A stretch of 64,000 nucleotides of DNA from Streptomyces sp. CC208A (lineage in GTDB: Bacteria; Actinomycetota; Actinomycetes; Streptomycetales; Streptomycetaceae): positions 1 to 64,000 of the forward strand of contig NZ_JASCXN010000017.1 of assembly GCF_030010625.1 (NCBI RefSeq). The letters are read 5' to 3'. This document shows, one piece after another, positions 8,130-17,517 of the stretch (position 1 is the first letter of the stretch; every line of letters begins with the position of its first letter). The notes under the pieces are model-generated. The model saw only the letters and a program-made list of their open reading frames with translations. It was not told the origin of the DNA and made no database searches. Both the position numbers and the translations under genes were made by a program.

Positions 8130-8954
8130 ATGATCACCCGGCGTCAGCTGGACGCCTTCGCCCACGAATACGCGAGCAAGCTCGGCTCGCCGGTCTCCCC
8201 GCGCTACCTCGCCGGCCCCGGCGACCCCCGGCACGTCACACACGCCCTGTGTGCTGCCGGCTGGAGCGTGCCCTGCGACCCGCTGCACCCGGCGATCCGC
8301 ATGCAGAGCCCCGACCAGCAGCACGAGCTGGTCTTCAAGCCCTCCGCCCAGTACACGCGCGCCTGGTGGACGGTGCACAGCGGGCTCGGCCCCGATCACT
8401 GGTACGCCGCGTTCAGCGGCGACACGCCAGTGGAGATCGTCGCCGCGCTCACCGACACCCTCCTGCTCCCCGAACCGGAGGGGAGCGCCCGGGAAGGCTT
8501 CGCGGCCGTCCTCGCAAAACGCGGCTGGGAGCACACCACCGATGTGCTCGGCAGTCACCGGATCGTGTCGCCCGACCGCACCGTGCTGGTCGAACAGCGG
8601 ATCTCGCCCTCCATGGGCCGTTGCGGCTGGGAGATCGAGGTCGCACGCCACCGGGGACCGTACGGGCCCGAGGGGCGGTTGTGGCGGGCCTCGTTGGACA
8701 TCCCGCCCGGCCATGTGCTCGGTGCCCTCGCCACCGCCCTGTCCGATCCGGCACCCGTGCCGCGCCCGCGCTTCGCCATCGACGAAAGCCCGCACCTGAC
8801 CGTGGGCCGGGAGGTCGTGATCGGCGAACAGATCGTGGCCGCGCACCAGGAGCGTCTCGCCCAGGCCCGCCGGCCCCGTCCCGCCACGACACCGGTCGCG
8901 GCCAAGCCGACGCCGCACACACCCGCAATCGCGCCTCCCGCCCGCAGCCGCTGA
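8130..8954 (+). CDS. DUF317-domain protein (2)
   Basis: 274 residues from an ATG with ACGGAG upstream. SPRYLAGPGDPRHVTHALCAAGW, AFSGDTPVEIVAALTDTLL and DIPPGHVLGALATALSDPAPVPR show two DUF317 units. It is closest in arrangement to the copies at 9575 and 10382. The Pro/Ala/Arg tail ends in RSR, as in several neighbours. Role unknown. Confidence 0.7.
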   Translation: MITRRQLDAFAHEYASKLGSPVSPRYLAGPGDPRHVTHALCAAGWSVPCDPLHPAIRMQSPDQQHELVFKPSAQYTRAWWTVHSGLGPDHWYAAFSGDTPVEIVAALTDTLLLPEPEGSAREGFAAVLAKRGWEHTTDVLGSHRIVSPDRTVLVEQRISPSMGRCGWEIEVARHRGPYGPEGRLWRASLDIPPGHVLGALATALSDPAPVPRPRFAIDESPHLTVGREVVIGEQIVAAHQERLAQARRPRPATTPVAAKPTPHTPAIAPPARSR

Positions 8955-8981
8955 CCACCGCCATCGACCCAAGGAAACACC

Positions 8982-9578
8982 CTGACCACACCACCCCCTT
9001 CCCCGTCCGACCGCCACGCCCTCCTGCTCCACCGGCTGAAGGTGTACATGACCGAGAGCGAGGCGATCCTCGCCGCCTGGGACGCCTACTCCGACCAGCA
9101 CACCGACGCCGACTCCGGCGGCTGGCCGTACGACACCTCGTCGTACGGCTGGCGCATGGTCCAGCGCGACGCCGAGACCTGGCGCGCCTTCCAGCCGGTC
9201 CGCTCCTCGGCCCGGGAGCTGCTCGCCACCGCCGCCGTCCAGCTCCAGCACCTCAACGCCGCCGATGTCGAGCCCCGATGGGCCTGGCAGCTCGCCGAGC
9301 TCACCCGCGCCCTGGACAAGCTGGAGACGCTCCGGCGCGGGCATGCCGAGGTCCGCGAAGCCCGGCGGGACTTGCCGCCGGTGCCGCAGAAGGAGTTCGT
9401 CGACTCCCTTGCCGAGCGCAACGAGGAGGCGTGGGACTACCTGAACACCTGGGCCACCCAGGGCCGGGCCCTCCTCGACATCCACGCCGTCGCTCTCAAG
9501 GCGCCCGCACGGGTCGCGGGCGCCGGACCGGCCCCGACGGCGTCACCGGCACACCGCCCGGCGGGGAGGAGCAGGTGA
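8982..9578 (+). CDS. Helical hypothetical protein, probable CTG start
   Basis: From CTG at 8982 the product has 198 residues and begins (M)TTPPPSPSDRHALLLHRLKVY. The CTG sits five bases after AAGGAA (8971-8976), whereas the first conventional start (GTG 9042) has no ribosome site and would cut off 20 residues that continue the same helical style. The body (SEAILAAWDAYSDQHTDADSGGWPYDTSSYGW...) is Trp-rich then helical, with no named family. The stop overlaps the next GTG. Another CTG start is inferred at 17703. Confidence 0.55.
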   Translation: MTTPPPSPSDRHALLLHRLKVYMTESEAILAAWDAYSDQHTDADSGGWPYDTSSYGWRMVQRDAETWRAFQPVRSSARELLATAAVQLQHLNAADVEPRWAWQLAELTRALDKLETLRRGHAEVREARRDLPPVPQKEFVDSLAERNEEAWDYLNTWATQGRALLDIHAVALKAPARVAGAGPAPTASPAHRPAGRSR

Positions 9579-10333
9579 GCATCGCGGTCGAGCAGGCGCT
9601 CATTTCGCCCCGCTACCTCGCCAGCCCCGGCGACCCTGCCTGGGTCACCGCCGCCCTGCACGCCGGTGCCGGGTGGAGTCACGGCCACGACCCGCTCATG
9701 CCCCGGGTCGTCCTGACCAGCCCCGACCAGAAGTCGATGCTGCGCCTCGAGCCCCGTCTGAACGAGCCGTGGTGGCGCCTCTCGCACCGTGACGGCCGCA
9801 CAGGGTCGGTCTGGAGCGCCGCTTTCGACGGGGGTACGCCCGTCGAGCTGATCGCCGCGGTCACCGACGCGCTCACCGACCCTGGCTACGACGCGCGGGC
9901 GATAACCGCGCCCTACCAGCCGTTGTGGCAGGCCGGATGGGACTCCATCCACAACGGGGCGTTCCGTTCGCCGGACGGCCGCGTGAGGGGCGAGCGCCAC
10001 AGCGTCTCCGGCAGCAGTAACTGGCGCATCACCGCCAGCGTCGACGAGGACGACCCCGTGTGGCACGCCTGGTTCGCCGGCGCCACACCCCGAGTCCTCG
10101 TGGCCGCGTTCATGCGGGCACTCTCCGATCCCGAGCCGGTGTTGCGCACCCGTGAGCAGACCGTCGGTCTCTCCCGACGCCGGATCACCCTGCACTGGCA
10201 GGAGCAGCCGGCCGAGCGTGTCGCCCGGGCGCTGCCCGAGCGGATCGAGCACCTCGCCGCCCGCCGCGCCATCACTCCTGCGCCGCCGGCCCCGCCTCCC
10301 GCCTCACCGCCGGCGCCCCGACGCACCTCCTGA
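9575..10333 (+). CDS. DUF317-domain protein (3)
   Basis: 252 residues from a GTG overlapping the previous stop, with GGGAGGA upstream. SPRYLASPGDPAWVTAALHAGAGW, AAFDGGTPVELIAAVTDALTDPG and WFAGATPRVLVAAFMRALSDPEPVLR are the DUF317 hallmarks. It is very similar to the copy at 10382 (for example SHGHDPLMPRVVLTSPDQK against SHGNDPLMPHVLLSSPDQK), which points to a recent duplication. Confidence 0.72.
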   Translation: MSIAVEQALISPRYLASPGDPAWVTAALHAGAGWSHGHDPLMPRVVLTSPDQKSMLRLEPRLNEPWWRLSHRDGRTGSVWSAAFDGGTPVELIAAVTDALTDPGYDARAITAPYQPLWQAGWDSIHNGAFRSPDGRVRGERHSVSGSSNWRITASVDEDDPVWHAWFAGATPRVLVAAFMRALSDPEPVLRTREQTVGLSRRRITLHWQEQPAERVARALPERIEHLAARRAITPAPPAPPPASPPAPRRTS

Positions 10334-10381
10334 CGCCCTCGCCTGAGCCCCCGACCGCCGTACTTCGATACGGAGATGAGC

Positions 10382-11161
10382 ATGTCCCCAGCCCCCGAGA
10401 CCATCGAGGTCGACTTCATCACCCCGCGCCACCTCGCCGGCGGCGGCGACCCGGCCTGGATCACCGTCCCCCTCCACCGCGCCTGCGGCTGGAGCCACGG
10501 CAACGACCCCCTGATGCCGCACGTCCTGCTCTCCAGCCCCGACCAGAAGGCCATCCTTAACCTCGAACCCGACCCCGACGGGCAGTGGTGGACCCTGCAG
10601 CACGCCCCCGGCCCCGACCGGCCCGCCTGGTACGCCAGCTTCGGCGCCCGTACGCCGGTCGAACTCATTGCCGCCGTCACCGACGCCCTCACCGGTCCGG
10701 CCCCGGCCGCGAGCGCACCATCCGACCCGTACGAGCCGCTCCGGGAGATGGCCTGGGCCCCCGCCGTCGGCGCGCCGGGATCCGTCTCCCCCGACGGCAC
10801 CGTGCACGTCCAGCGTCTTGGCAGCGCGGAGGAACCAGGCGCCTGGTTCGTCACGGCCACGCTGGGCCGCAACCGGCCGGTGTGGCAGGCCCGCTTCGGC
10901 GAGCACACCCCTGCCCACCTGGTCACCGCGTTCACCACCGCACTCGCCGACCCCCGCCCCGTGCTGCGCACCCACGGCTCGCGCGGTCTGCCGACCCGCG
11001 ATCCGAGCATCGTCACGCGTCAGACCACAGACGTGCTCGCCGTCCTCGTCACCTCCGCCCTCAAAGAACGTGTCCAGTCCCTCGCCGCTCGCCGTGCGAC
11101 CCCGCCGGCAGGCCCGAGCTCCCCGCCGTGGCCGCCGCCCGCGAGCGGTCGCAGCCGCTGA
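10382..11161 (+). CDS. DUF317-domain protein (4)
   Basis: 259 residues from ATG 10382, which lies six bases after GGAG. ATG 10376 is in frame but sits directly on the ribosome site. TPRHLAGGGDPAWITVPLHRACGW-type and YASFGARTPVELIAAVTDALTG blocks, then ARFGEHTPAHLVTAFTTALADPRPVLR, give two DUF317 units. It is a near neighbour in sequence of copy 3. It immediately precedes the coupling ATPase gene, so the DUF317 set may serve the transfer machinery. Confidence 0.72.
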   Translation: MSPAPETIEVDFITPRHLAGGGDPAWITVPLHRACGWSHGNDPLMPHVLLSSPDQKAILNLEPDPDGQWWTLQHAPGPDRPAWYASFGARTPVELIAAVTDALTGPAPAASAPSDPYEPLREMAWAPAVGAPGSVSPDGTVHVQRLGSAEEPGAWFVTATLGRNRPVWQARFGEHTPAHLVTAFTTALADPRPVLRTHGSRGLPTRDPSIVTRQTTDVLAVLVTSALKERVQSLAARRATPPAGPSSPPWPPPASGRSR

Positions 11162-11195
11162 ACCATCCGCCCCCTGCCCGGAAGCACATAGCCCT

Positions 11196-12989
11196 TTGCC
11201 GCCCTCCACCAACAGTTCCGCTGACGGCTACGGCATAGCCCTGAAGTTCCTCCTCGGCGCCTTCGCCGTCGGCCTCCCCCTCGCCTCCATCGCCTGGCTC
11301 GGCGGCAACCTCGTCGCCTGGGCCACCGGTACCGGCCCCTGGGCGCCCTACCGGCCTGCCGATGCCCTCCTGCGCCCCGAACAGCTGTGGCCGCAGGTCG
11401 GAGAAACGTCTCTGCTCCTTGCCACCCGCATCTTGCCCGTCCTGGTGACGCTGCTGCTCGCCGCCGCGGGCGCAGCTGCGTGGCTGAGGTACAAGAACCG
11501 GTCCGGCGGCCGGAAGAAGAAGGTCGACGGGATGGCGAAGGCCCGCGACATCGAGCCGCTGCTCGCCAAGGCCATCGAGTCCAAGGCGCGCTCGCTGCGG
11601 CCGAGTCTGAAGAACGCCAGGCACATCGAGCCGCGCGACGCCGGCATCCTCCTCGGCAACCTCCAGGGCACCAAGCACGAGGTCCGTATGGGCTTCGAGG
11701 ACGTCGCCGTCGCCATCATGGCCCCGCGCTCCGGCAAGACCACCTCGCTCGCGATCCCGTCCATCCTCGCCGCGCCCGGGCCGGTGCTGTTGACCTCGAA
11801 CAAGGCCGCCGGCGACGCCTATACCGCGTGCTACGACGCCCGGTGCCGGGTGGGGCGGGTGTGGTCGATGGACCCGCAGCAGATCGCCCACGCCGAGCGG
11901 ACCATGTGGTGGAACCCGCTCGCCGACGCCAAGACCCTGGACGGCGCCGGGCGCCTGGCAGGGCACTTCCTCGCCGCGTCCGTGGACGCGAGCCAGCAGG
12001 GCGACTTCTGGTCCAAGGCCGGCAGCAACATCCTGTCCCAGTTGTTCCTCGCCGCCGCGCTCGACGAGCGGCCGATCACCGACGTGATGCAGTGGCTGGC
12101 GTTCCCCGCCGACCGCACCCCGCTCGACATCCTGCGCGACCACAAGTTCACCGCGGTCGCCTCCCAGCTCAAGGGCACCGTCGAAGGCCCGCCCGAGACC
12201 CGCGACGGCATCTACGAGACCGCCCGGCAGTACGCCGCCGCCCTGCTCAACTCCGAGATCGCCGCCTGGGTCACCCCCCAGAAGGACGTGCCCGAGTTCC
12301 GCCCGGCCGAGTTCGTGACGTCCACCGACTCCCTGTTCCTGTTGTCGAAGGACGGCGGAGGCGGCGCGAGCGCGCTGATCGCCGCCTGCGCGGACTCCGT
12401 GATGCGGGCGGCGACCGCCCAGGCCGAACGCGCCGGCGGCCGGCTCGACCCGCCGATGCTCGCGATCCTCGACGAGGCCGCCAACGTGTGCAAGATCTCG
12501 GACCTGCCCGACCTGTACTCCCACCTCGGGTCGCGCGGGATCATCCCGATCACCATCCTGCAGTCCTACCGCCAGGGCCAGCGAGTCTGGGGCGACGCGG
12601 GCATGGACGCGATGTGGTCCGCGTCCACGGTGAAGGTGATCGGCTCCGGCATCGACGACCCGGACTTCGCCGACAAGCTCTCGCGGATGATCGGCGACCA
12701 CGACGTGGAGACCACCTCCACCTCGGTCTCCGAGTCCGGCAAGTCGACCTCGGTCAGCATGCGGCAGGAGCGGATCCTGCCCGCCGACGCCATCCGCGCC
12801 CTGCCCAAGGGCAGCGCCCTGTGCCTGGCCACCGGCATGCGCGTGGCGATGCTCGACCTGCGCCCCTGGTACGCCGAGCCCGGCGCCGACGAGCTCGCCG
12901 CCGCCTCCGCCCGCGCCTCCAAGGCCATCACCACCCGAGCCGTCGCCAAACACGCCCCGCAGCAGAGCGACTTCGGCCAGGCCGCATAA
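11196..12989 (+). CDS. TraD/TraG-type coupling ATPase
   Basis: 597 residues from TTG 11196. Two N-terminal membrane segments (about residues 13-45 and 70-98) precede a cytosolic RecA-like domain. Walker A is APRSGKT (176-182) and Walker B is AILDEAA with Asp426-Glu427. These are features of type IV coupling proteins (TraG/TraD/VirD4), hexameric pumps that bring DNA to a conjugation channel. The element does not show the FtsK-like TraB of classical streptomycete plasmids, nor any mating-pore genes in this window. It lies between DUF317 and helical-protein genes on the same strand. Confidence 0.8.
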   Translation: MPPSTNSSADGYGIALKFLLGAFAVGLPLASIAWLGGNLVAWATGTGPWAPYRPADALLRPEQLWPQVGETSLLLATRILPVLVTLLLAAAGAAAWLRYKNRSGGRKKKVDGMAKARDIEPLLAKAIESKARSLRPSLKNARHIEPRDAGILLGNLQGTKHEVRMGFEDVAVAIMAPRSGKTTSLAIPSILAAPGPVLLTSNKAAGDAYTACYDARCRVGRVWSMDPQQIAHAERTMWWNPLADAKTLDGAGRLAGHFLAASVDASQQGDFWSKAGSNILSQLFLAAALDERPITDVMQWLAFPADRTPLDILRDHKFTAVASQLKGTVEGPPETRDGIYETARQYAAALLNSEIAAWVTPQKDVPEFRPAEFVTSTDSLFLLSKDGGGGASALIAACADSVMRAATAQAERAGGRLDPPMLAILDEAANVCKISDLPDLYSHLGSRGIIPITILQSYRQGQRVWGDAGMDAMWSASTVKVIGSGIDDPDFADKLSRMIGDHDVETTSTSVSESGKSTSVSMRQERILPADAIRALPKGSALCLATGMRVAMLDLRPWYAEPGADELAAASARASKAITTRAVAKHAPQQSDFGQAA

Positions 12990-13052
12990 CCACCCCCCGC
13001 GCTGCAGGAAGCTCCGCCCCCACGCGCTCGTCCCCTCCCGCTCCGGAGCCCT

Positions 13053-13619
13053 GTGAAGATCATCGACCTCGCAGAACAGACCCGCCTCTTCGCACAGACC
13101 CCGGGGGAACTCGCCGATCTCCGGACCGAGATCGAAGGCGTACAGGCCGGAGACATCAACCGGCCCGTACGGGAGATCGCCCCGATCGCCGTACGCACCC
13201 ATCACCTGGCAATCAGGTGCCTGCAGCAGCTCGACACCCTCTCGACCAGCCAGTACGCCGGCATGAAGGACGGCCACGAGAACCTCGCGTACCTCTCCGA
13301 GGCCGCCCTGCGGATCTCCGTCGCCGCTTCCTTGTGCACCTACGGCATCACCGGGCGCACCGACGCCCTGCTCTACCAGGACGGCGACCGGACGGCCCAG
13401 ACCAGCCGCCGTGACCTCGCCGAGGCGGTCACGGAACTCGACCACGCGGCTGACACCTACCGCGTGCTCGCCCAGAACCTCTCCCGGCGTCTGGCCTCCG
13501 CCGCCGCCCGTGCCGAGGACCGGCTCCTGATCGACCGTGCTGCCGCCGAGCACACGGGGGCAGCCGTGAAGGTGCCCAGTGTCCCCTCCGCGCCCGTCGG
13601 CCGGGCCCGGGCCCGGTAG
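13053..13619 (+). CDS. Helical hypothetical protein, no winged-helix end
   Basis: 188 residues from a GTG with GGAG upstream. MKIIDLAEQTRLFAQTPGELADLRTEI and LQQLDTLSTSQYAGMKDGHENLAYLSEAALRISVAA and YRVLAQNLSRRLASAA align in order with the protein at 13772 (RLSVLDNSQYT..., ILAKNLSRAARQLA), so the two are paralogues. This copy lacks the C-terminal winged-helix region of the other members (13772, 15753, 16705). The function is unknown. It may form a bundle with its paralogues. Confidence 0.6.
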   Translation: MKIIDLAEQTRLFAQTPGELADLRTEIEGVQAGDINRPVREIAPIAVRTHHLAIRCLQQLDTLSTSQYAGMKDGHENLAYLSEAALRISVAASLCTYGITGRTDALLYQDGDRTAQTSRRDLAEAVTELDHAADTYRVLAQNLSRRLASAAARAEDRLLIDRAAAEHTGAAVKVPSVPSAPVGRARAR

Positions 13620-13771
13620 CCCGCCCCCGGGCTGCCACCGCAGGGCCTTGCTCACCGCACCCGGGTCCGTGCCCCTCCCGGCCCGGCCCCCTTAGTCCCG
13701 TACGACCGTGCCCCGCAGTCGACACGGCGCCGAACCCGCTGAACCCCGATGCTACGGAGTCCACCTTCACC

Positions 13772-14602
13772 ATGCGCAAGATTGACATTCCCCTGCAGAT
13801 CGACCACCTCCGCACCCTCGGCGCCGACTTCGCCGCGCTGCACACCACCGTCACGGCACTGGACTCCCTGCCTGGGAGCGACGCGCTGCACCAACTCACC
13901 CCGAGGATCCTCGACATCCACGAGCTGGTCGGCCGCACCCTGGTGCGGCTGTCCGTTCTCGACAACAGCCAGTACACAGCGGTCCCCGGCAGCCGCGCTT
14001 CCCTGAACGCGCTCCTCTCTGTCCTCGAGGCCGCCTCCACCGCCGCCTCAGCCTTGTCGGCAGCGGTGGCCGCCAACCCGCTCGACGCCACCGGGTTCGA
14101 CGGCGGCCCTCGGAACGACGACACAGCCGAGCGTCAGGCACGGCACGCCAAGGCCATGTCCATCCTGGCCAAGAACCTGTCTCGGGCCGCCCGCCAGCTC
14201 GCCCTCTGCGCAACCGGCTGCCGGTACACCGCCTCCAACATCACCCGTAGTCTCAAGGAACACCCCGAGCACCAGCCGCGGCTCCCGCAGCTGACCGCTG
14301 CGCAGTACGCGGTCCTCGACAAGGTGGCCCGCGGCGGAGCCCGCCGCTACGACAGGGGCCGCGGCAAGGGCATGAGCGTCAAGGCCAAGGACGGCAGCAC
14401 GGTCCACCCGACGCCCTTCGGCGTGCTCGAAGAGCACCGTCTGGTCCGCATCGACACCCGGTCCTCCGCGTTCGCGGGCCAGGACATCACGGTCACCGCC
14501 GCCGGAGAACTGGCCCTGGCCACGCAGCAGCCCGGCGGTCCGCAGCCTGCCGCGCCAGCCGCCGGGCCCGTGATCGGCAAGGCGGGCGGGCGGCGTCGCT
14601 GA
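13772..14602 (+). CDS. Helical-bundle plus winged-helix-like hypothetical protein
   Basis: 276 residues from ATG. Residues 1-165 are helical and parallel the 13053 protein (LDNSQYTAVPGSRASLNALLS, AKNLSRAARQLA). Residues about 175-255 (LTAAQYAVLDKVARGG..., GVLEEHRLVRID, ITVTAAGELALA) have the order expected of a winged helix like those of MarR-type proteins. The same C-terminal design occurs at 15753 and 16705. This suggests DNA binding, but no direct homologue of known function is recognised. Confidence 0.58.
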   Translation: MRKIDIPLQIDHLRTLGADFAALHTTVTALDSLPGSDALHQLTPRILDIHELVGRTLVRLSVLDNSQYTAVPGSRASLNALLSVLEAASTAASALSAAVAANPLDATGFDGGPRNDDTAERQARHAKAMSILAKNLSRAARQLALCATGCRYTASNITRSLKEHPEHQPRLPQLTAAQYAVLDKVARGGARRYDRGRGKGMSVKAKDGSTVHPTPFGVLEEHRLVRIDTRSSAFAGQDITVTAAGELALATQQPGGPQPAAPAAGPVIGKAGGRRR

Positions 14603-14763
14603 ACGGTTCCGGGCCCGGCGACCACGCCTTCGCCGAGCACACGCTGACCGCCACGAAGGTCCCAGTGCCCCTCCGTACTCGGGCCCGCGCTCCGCCCGGC
14701 CCGGCCTCACCTCCCTGGACGGCCACACGTCCGCATCCGCGCGACCGCAGGAAAGCCCTCTTC

Positions 14764-15756
14764 GTGAACGAACCCACCCCCGCCCGAGCCCCCACCAGCT
14801 GCCCTCAGGCTCCTCCGCAGGCCGGCGCTGAGGCTCCGCACGCCGCCGGGCCGAAGGACCGCCGTCCCGACCGCTACAACTGGGAACTGGCCCGCGGGCC
14901 GATCACCGCGTTCGGGGAGGCCAAGGCGCTGTCCGCATGGGCCAATGACCCGCGCTGCGCGGTCAGCCGCGAGGCGCTGCGGACACGGCTCGCCCTGGGA
15001 TGGCTGCCCGAGGACGCGATCACGCGCGAACGTCACGACAGGCCGGTCCTGGAATACACCTACCAGGGAAGGACTTTGACGCTTCGCGGATGGGCGGAGC
15101 AGGCGGGGATCAAGTACCACACCTTGTACAGGCGCCTTACGGCAGCGGGGATGACGTTCGAGGAGGCTCTCCTCAAGGGTTCCGACGGCCCCGACTTCAC
15201 CCTGCCGGTCATAGCGTTCGGCGAGACCAAGCCCCTTTCTCGCTGGGCTGTCGACCCTCGCGCTGGCTGCACCGTGACCACGATGCGGCGCCGTATCGCC
15301 GAGGGGTGGGAGCCCGAGCAAGCCATCACCGAACAGCCGCACAACCGTACGACGCTGGGCAGCGGCGTTCCTCACCGGGCGTTCGGGCTCAGCATGGGGC
15401 TGGAGGACTGGGCCCGACACACGCAGATTCCCGTCGGCACCCTGCGCCAGGTCATGGACCACCACGGCCTTCCCCTGGAATCCACCCTCCATGCCCTGGG
15501 CTGGAGCCCTCACGTCGAACCCGGCACGGTGCACGACCTGATCGCGGTACCGCCCGAGCATCTCCGCCCGGGCGACCGGATCCTCGGCGTCTCGGCCGCC
15601 GACGGTCCGGTGCCCGTCTTCACCGTCCGCCGTCCCTCCCCGCCGTCGCGGTCCCAGCCCCGCGCCTCCGGCCCGCTGCCCGCGCCCCTGGTGCCCGCCT
15701 CCGTCCCCGGGGCCCCCGCCCGGCGCTCCGGGGCCGAGAAGGGGCGGCGCCCATGA
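14764..15756 (+). CDS. Protein with four HTH-like repeats
   Basis: 330 residues from GTG 14764 with AGGAAAG upstream. Four units of about 40 residues follow each other at roughly 47-88, 101-139, 149-190 and 205-247. Each has the form AFGExKxLSxWAxDPRxxVSxxTLRxRLxxGWxPExAIT. The phrase resembles the helix-turn-helix repeats attached to phage homing nucleases (NUMOD/IENR-like), but no nuclease motif is present here. Tandem HTH units imply sequence-specific binding of a long DNA site. The tail is Pro/Arg-rich. The stop overlaps the next ATG. Confidence 0.6.
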   Translation: MNEPTPARAPTSCPQAPPQAGAEAPHAAGPKDRRPDRYNWELARGPITAFGEAKALSAWANDPRCAVSREALRTRLALGWLPEDAITRERHDRPVLEYTYQGRTLTLRGWAEQAGIKYHTLYRRLTAAGMTFEEALLKGSDGPDFTLPVIAFGETKPLSRWAVDPRAGCTVTTMRRRIAEGWEPEQAITEQPHNRTTLGSGVPHRAFGLSMGLEDWARHTQIPVGTLRQVMDHHGLPLESTLHALGWSPHVEPGTVHDLIAVPPEHLRPGDRILGVSAADGPVPVFTVRRPSPPSRSQPRASGPLPAPLVPASVPGAPARRSGAEKGRRP

Positions 15757-16589
15757 CGCCAGCCGAGCACAACGGTACGACCGCCGCGGAGGCACCAGAG
15801 GTGCCACCACCCGCTCTTCTCCTCGCCCTGGCCGAGGAGTTCGCCAGCTTCCACGACGACCTGCAGCTCCTGCGCGTCGGGGAGCATCTCTCGCGGGAGA
15901 TCGCCGAGGCTCTCGCGACGCAGGCGGGGGCCATCTCCTGATACGTCCAGGACGTCCAGAAGGCGGTCGGGCGGATCCACCTGCCCCTCAGTCCGGTCGC
16001 CGACGACGTGTACATCCGGCTGACGCTGCTCGCCACGCAGGCCGCGACGGCCGCCGACGACCTGCGGATCGCCGAGAGCCTCCTGCTTACTCTCTCCACC
16101 GAGGAAATGGCGCAAGGTCCTGGCGGCCGTACAAAACACGTCCAGGACACACTCATCGAGGCGGGGCGACACGTGGCCGCGGCCCGGACCCTGACCGCCC
16201 TGGGGGCACCCGACCTCGTCGGTGCCGCCGCCGATCTCGCGGGCGCGGTGCGTTCCCAGCACGGCGCCGAGCCCGCCGCTTCGATGTCGCCGTCCCAGTA
16301 CCTGTGCCTCATGGCCACCGCCCAGGGCTACGTCAGCGTGGAGGCCCGAGCGGTCGAAGAAGCCCGGCTGCGCTACGACCGGTTGTCCATGGCCACGGTC
16401 CGCTCCCTGGAGGCGCGGGGCTGGATCACCCGGGCGCCCCGCCCGGTGGGCAGGTCCCTGTTGGTGCGCTTGTACCTGACCGGCGCCGGCCGTGTGGCGC
16501 TCGCCTCGCGGCTCGGGCGTCCCTCCGTTCCCGCCTCGAAGCGGCCTGCCGCGCTCGCGGCACAGCCCGCCCGAACTCGACGGCGCTGA
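15753..16589 (+). pseudogene. Helical/winged-helix protein interrupted by in-frame TGA
   Basis: ATG 15753 overlaps the stop of the preceding gene. The frame stops at TGA 15939-15941 (codon 63) but continues without a shift to 16589, and the sequence after the TGA still looks coding (YVQDVQKAVGRIHLPLSPVADDVYIRLTLLA). The whole reads as one paralogue of the 13772 and 16705 proteins, including the C-terminal winged-helix-like part (MSPSQYLCLMATAQG..., RSLEARGWITR, LYLTGAGRVALA). A TGG-to-TGA change would explain it; read-through, or restart at GTG 16008, is possible. The only disruption is this stop, so it is either recent or tolerated. Confidence 0.6.
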
Positions 16590-16704
16590 ACCCGGGGACC
16601 GCCGTGACGGCGCCCCTGCCGAGCCGCCTTGCCCGGCGATGGGGCCGACGACGCCCGCGAGCACCCGCCCCCGCCTTCTCCCCCACTTCAAGGAGTCCCG
16701 TTTC

Positions 16705-17517
16705 TTGTCCCACCCGTTCACTCCCGGCCCGATCGACGAGGACCTGTGGGCCCTGACCCAGTACCTGCTGAAGTGCGGCGACCTGCTCGACGATCTCCAG
16801 CGACAGCCGGGCGAGCCGCCGCAGCGGCTGGCGGACACCATCCGTACGGGCAGCGCTCTGTACCGGACCTCGCTGCACACCGGCAAGCTCCTGGCCCAGG
16901 CGGCGCTCTCCGACGCGGCGACCACCGTCGACGGCCAGGAGGCGATCGCCGTCCTCCGCCGCCTGACCGAGGCCACCTCGAACGCCGCCGCGCGGGCGTC
17001 GGACGCCCTCTCCGCGCTCGCCCACGGCGACACCGCCGCGGCCGGCCGTCTGCTGGAGCAGTCCCGCGCGCACCTGTACCGGACACCAGTGGCCGTCCAG
17101 GACGTCAGCACCGCCCTGCTGCGGCACGACGGCTTCCTCTACGCCCAGGAGCTGGCGGAGCGCGAGCGTCTCGGCGCCGGCTCCCCCGCCGTCAAGGTCA
17201 GCGAAGCGCAGCGCAAGGGTCTCGCCTTGCTCGCCCGCGGTGAGGCCGTCCTCCACACATCCGACGGCGGCACCCGAGAAGTCGTCGCTCCGCCGGCCGC
17301 GCATATAAGGGCGACCACCATCGACGCGCTCGTCGACAAGCAGCTGATCGCCCTCACTTCTCTCGTCCAGCAAGGCCGGTACGGCGTGCGGCTCACGACC
17401 GCCGGCGTCCAAGCCCTCGTATCCGCGCCTCCGGCCCGGAACCACGGCCTCGTGCTCACCGCGCCGGCACCGGTCGGGACGAAGGGCACCACACTGCCCG
17501 CCCGTCGGCGACGGTAA
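16705..17517 (+). CDS. Helical-bundle plus winged-helix-like hypothetical protein
   Basis: 270 residues from TTG 16705 with AAGGAG (16690-16695) upstream. An in-frame GTG at 16492 would run back through the end of the previous gene and has no ribosome site. The N-terminal 165 residues are helical (LTQYLLKCGDLLDDLQR, RLLEQSRAHLYRTPVAVQDVSTALL). Residues about 175-250 (VSEAQRKGLALLARGEAVLH, TTIDALVDKQLIAL, YGVRLTTAGVQALVSA) show the winged-helix pattern shared with the 13772 and 15753 products. Function unknown. Confidence 0.6.
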   Translation: MSHPFTPGPIDEDLWALTQYLLKCGDLLDDLQRQPGEPPQRLADTIRTGSALYRTSLHTGKLLAQAALSDAATTVDGQEAIAVLRRLTEATSNAAARASDALSALAHGDTAAAGRLLEQSRAHLYRTPVAVQDVSTALLRHDGFLYAQELAERERLGAGSPAVKVSEAQRKGLALLARGEAVLHTSDGGTREVVAPPAAHIRATTIDALVDKQLIALTSLVQQGRYGVRLTTAGVQALVSAPPARNHGLVLTAPAPVGTKGTTLPARRRR

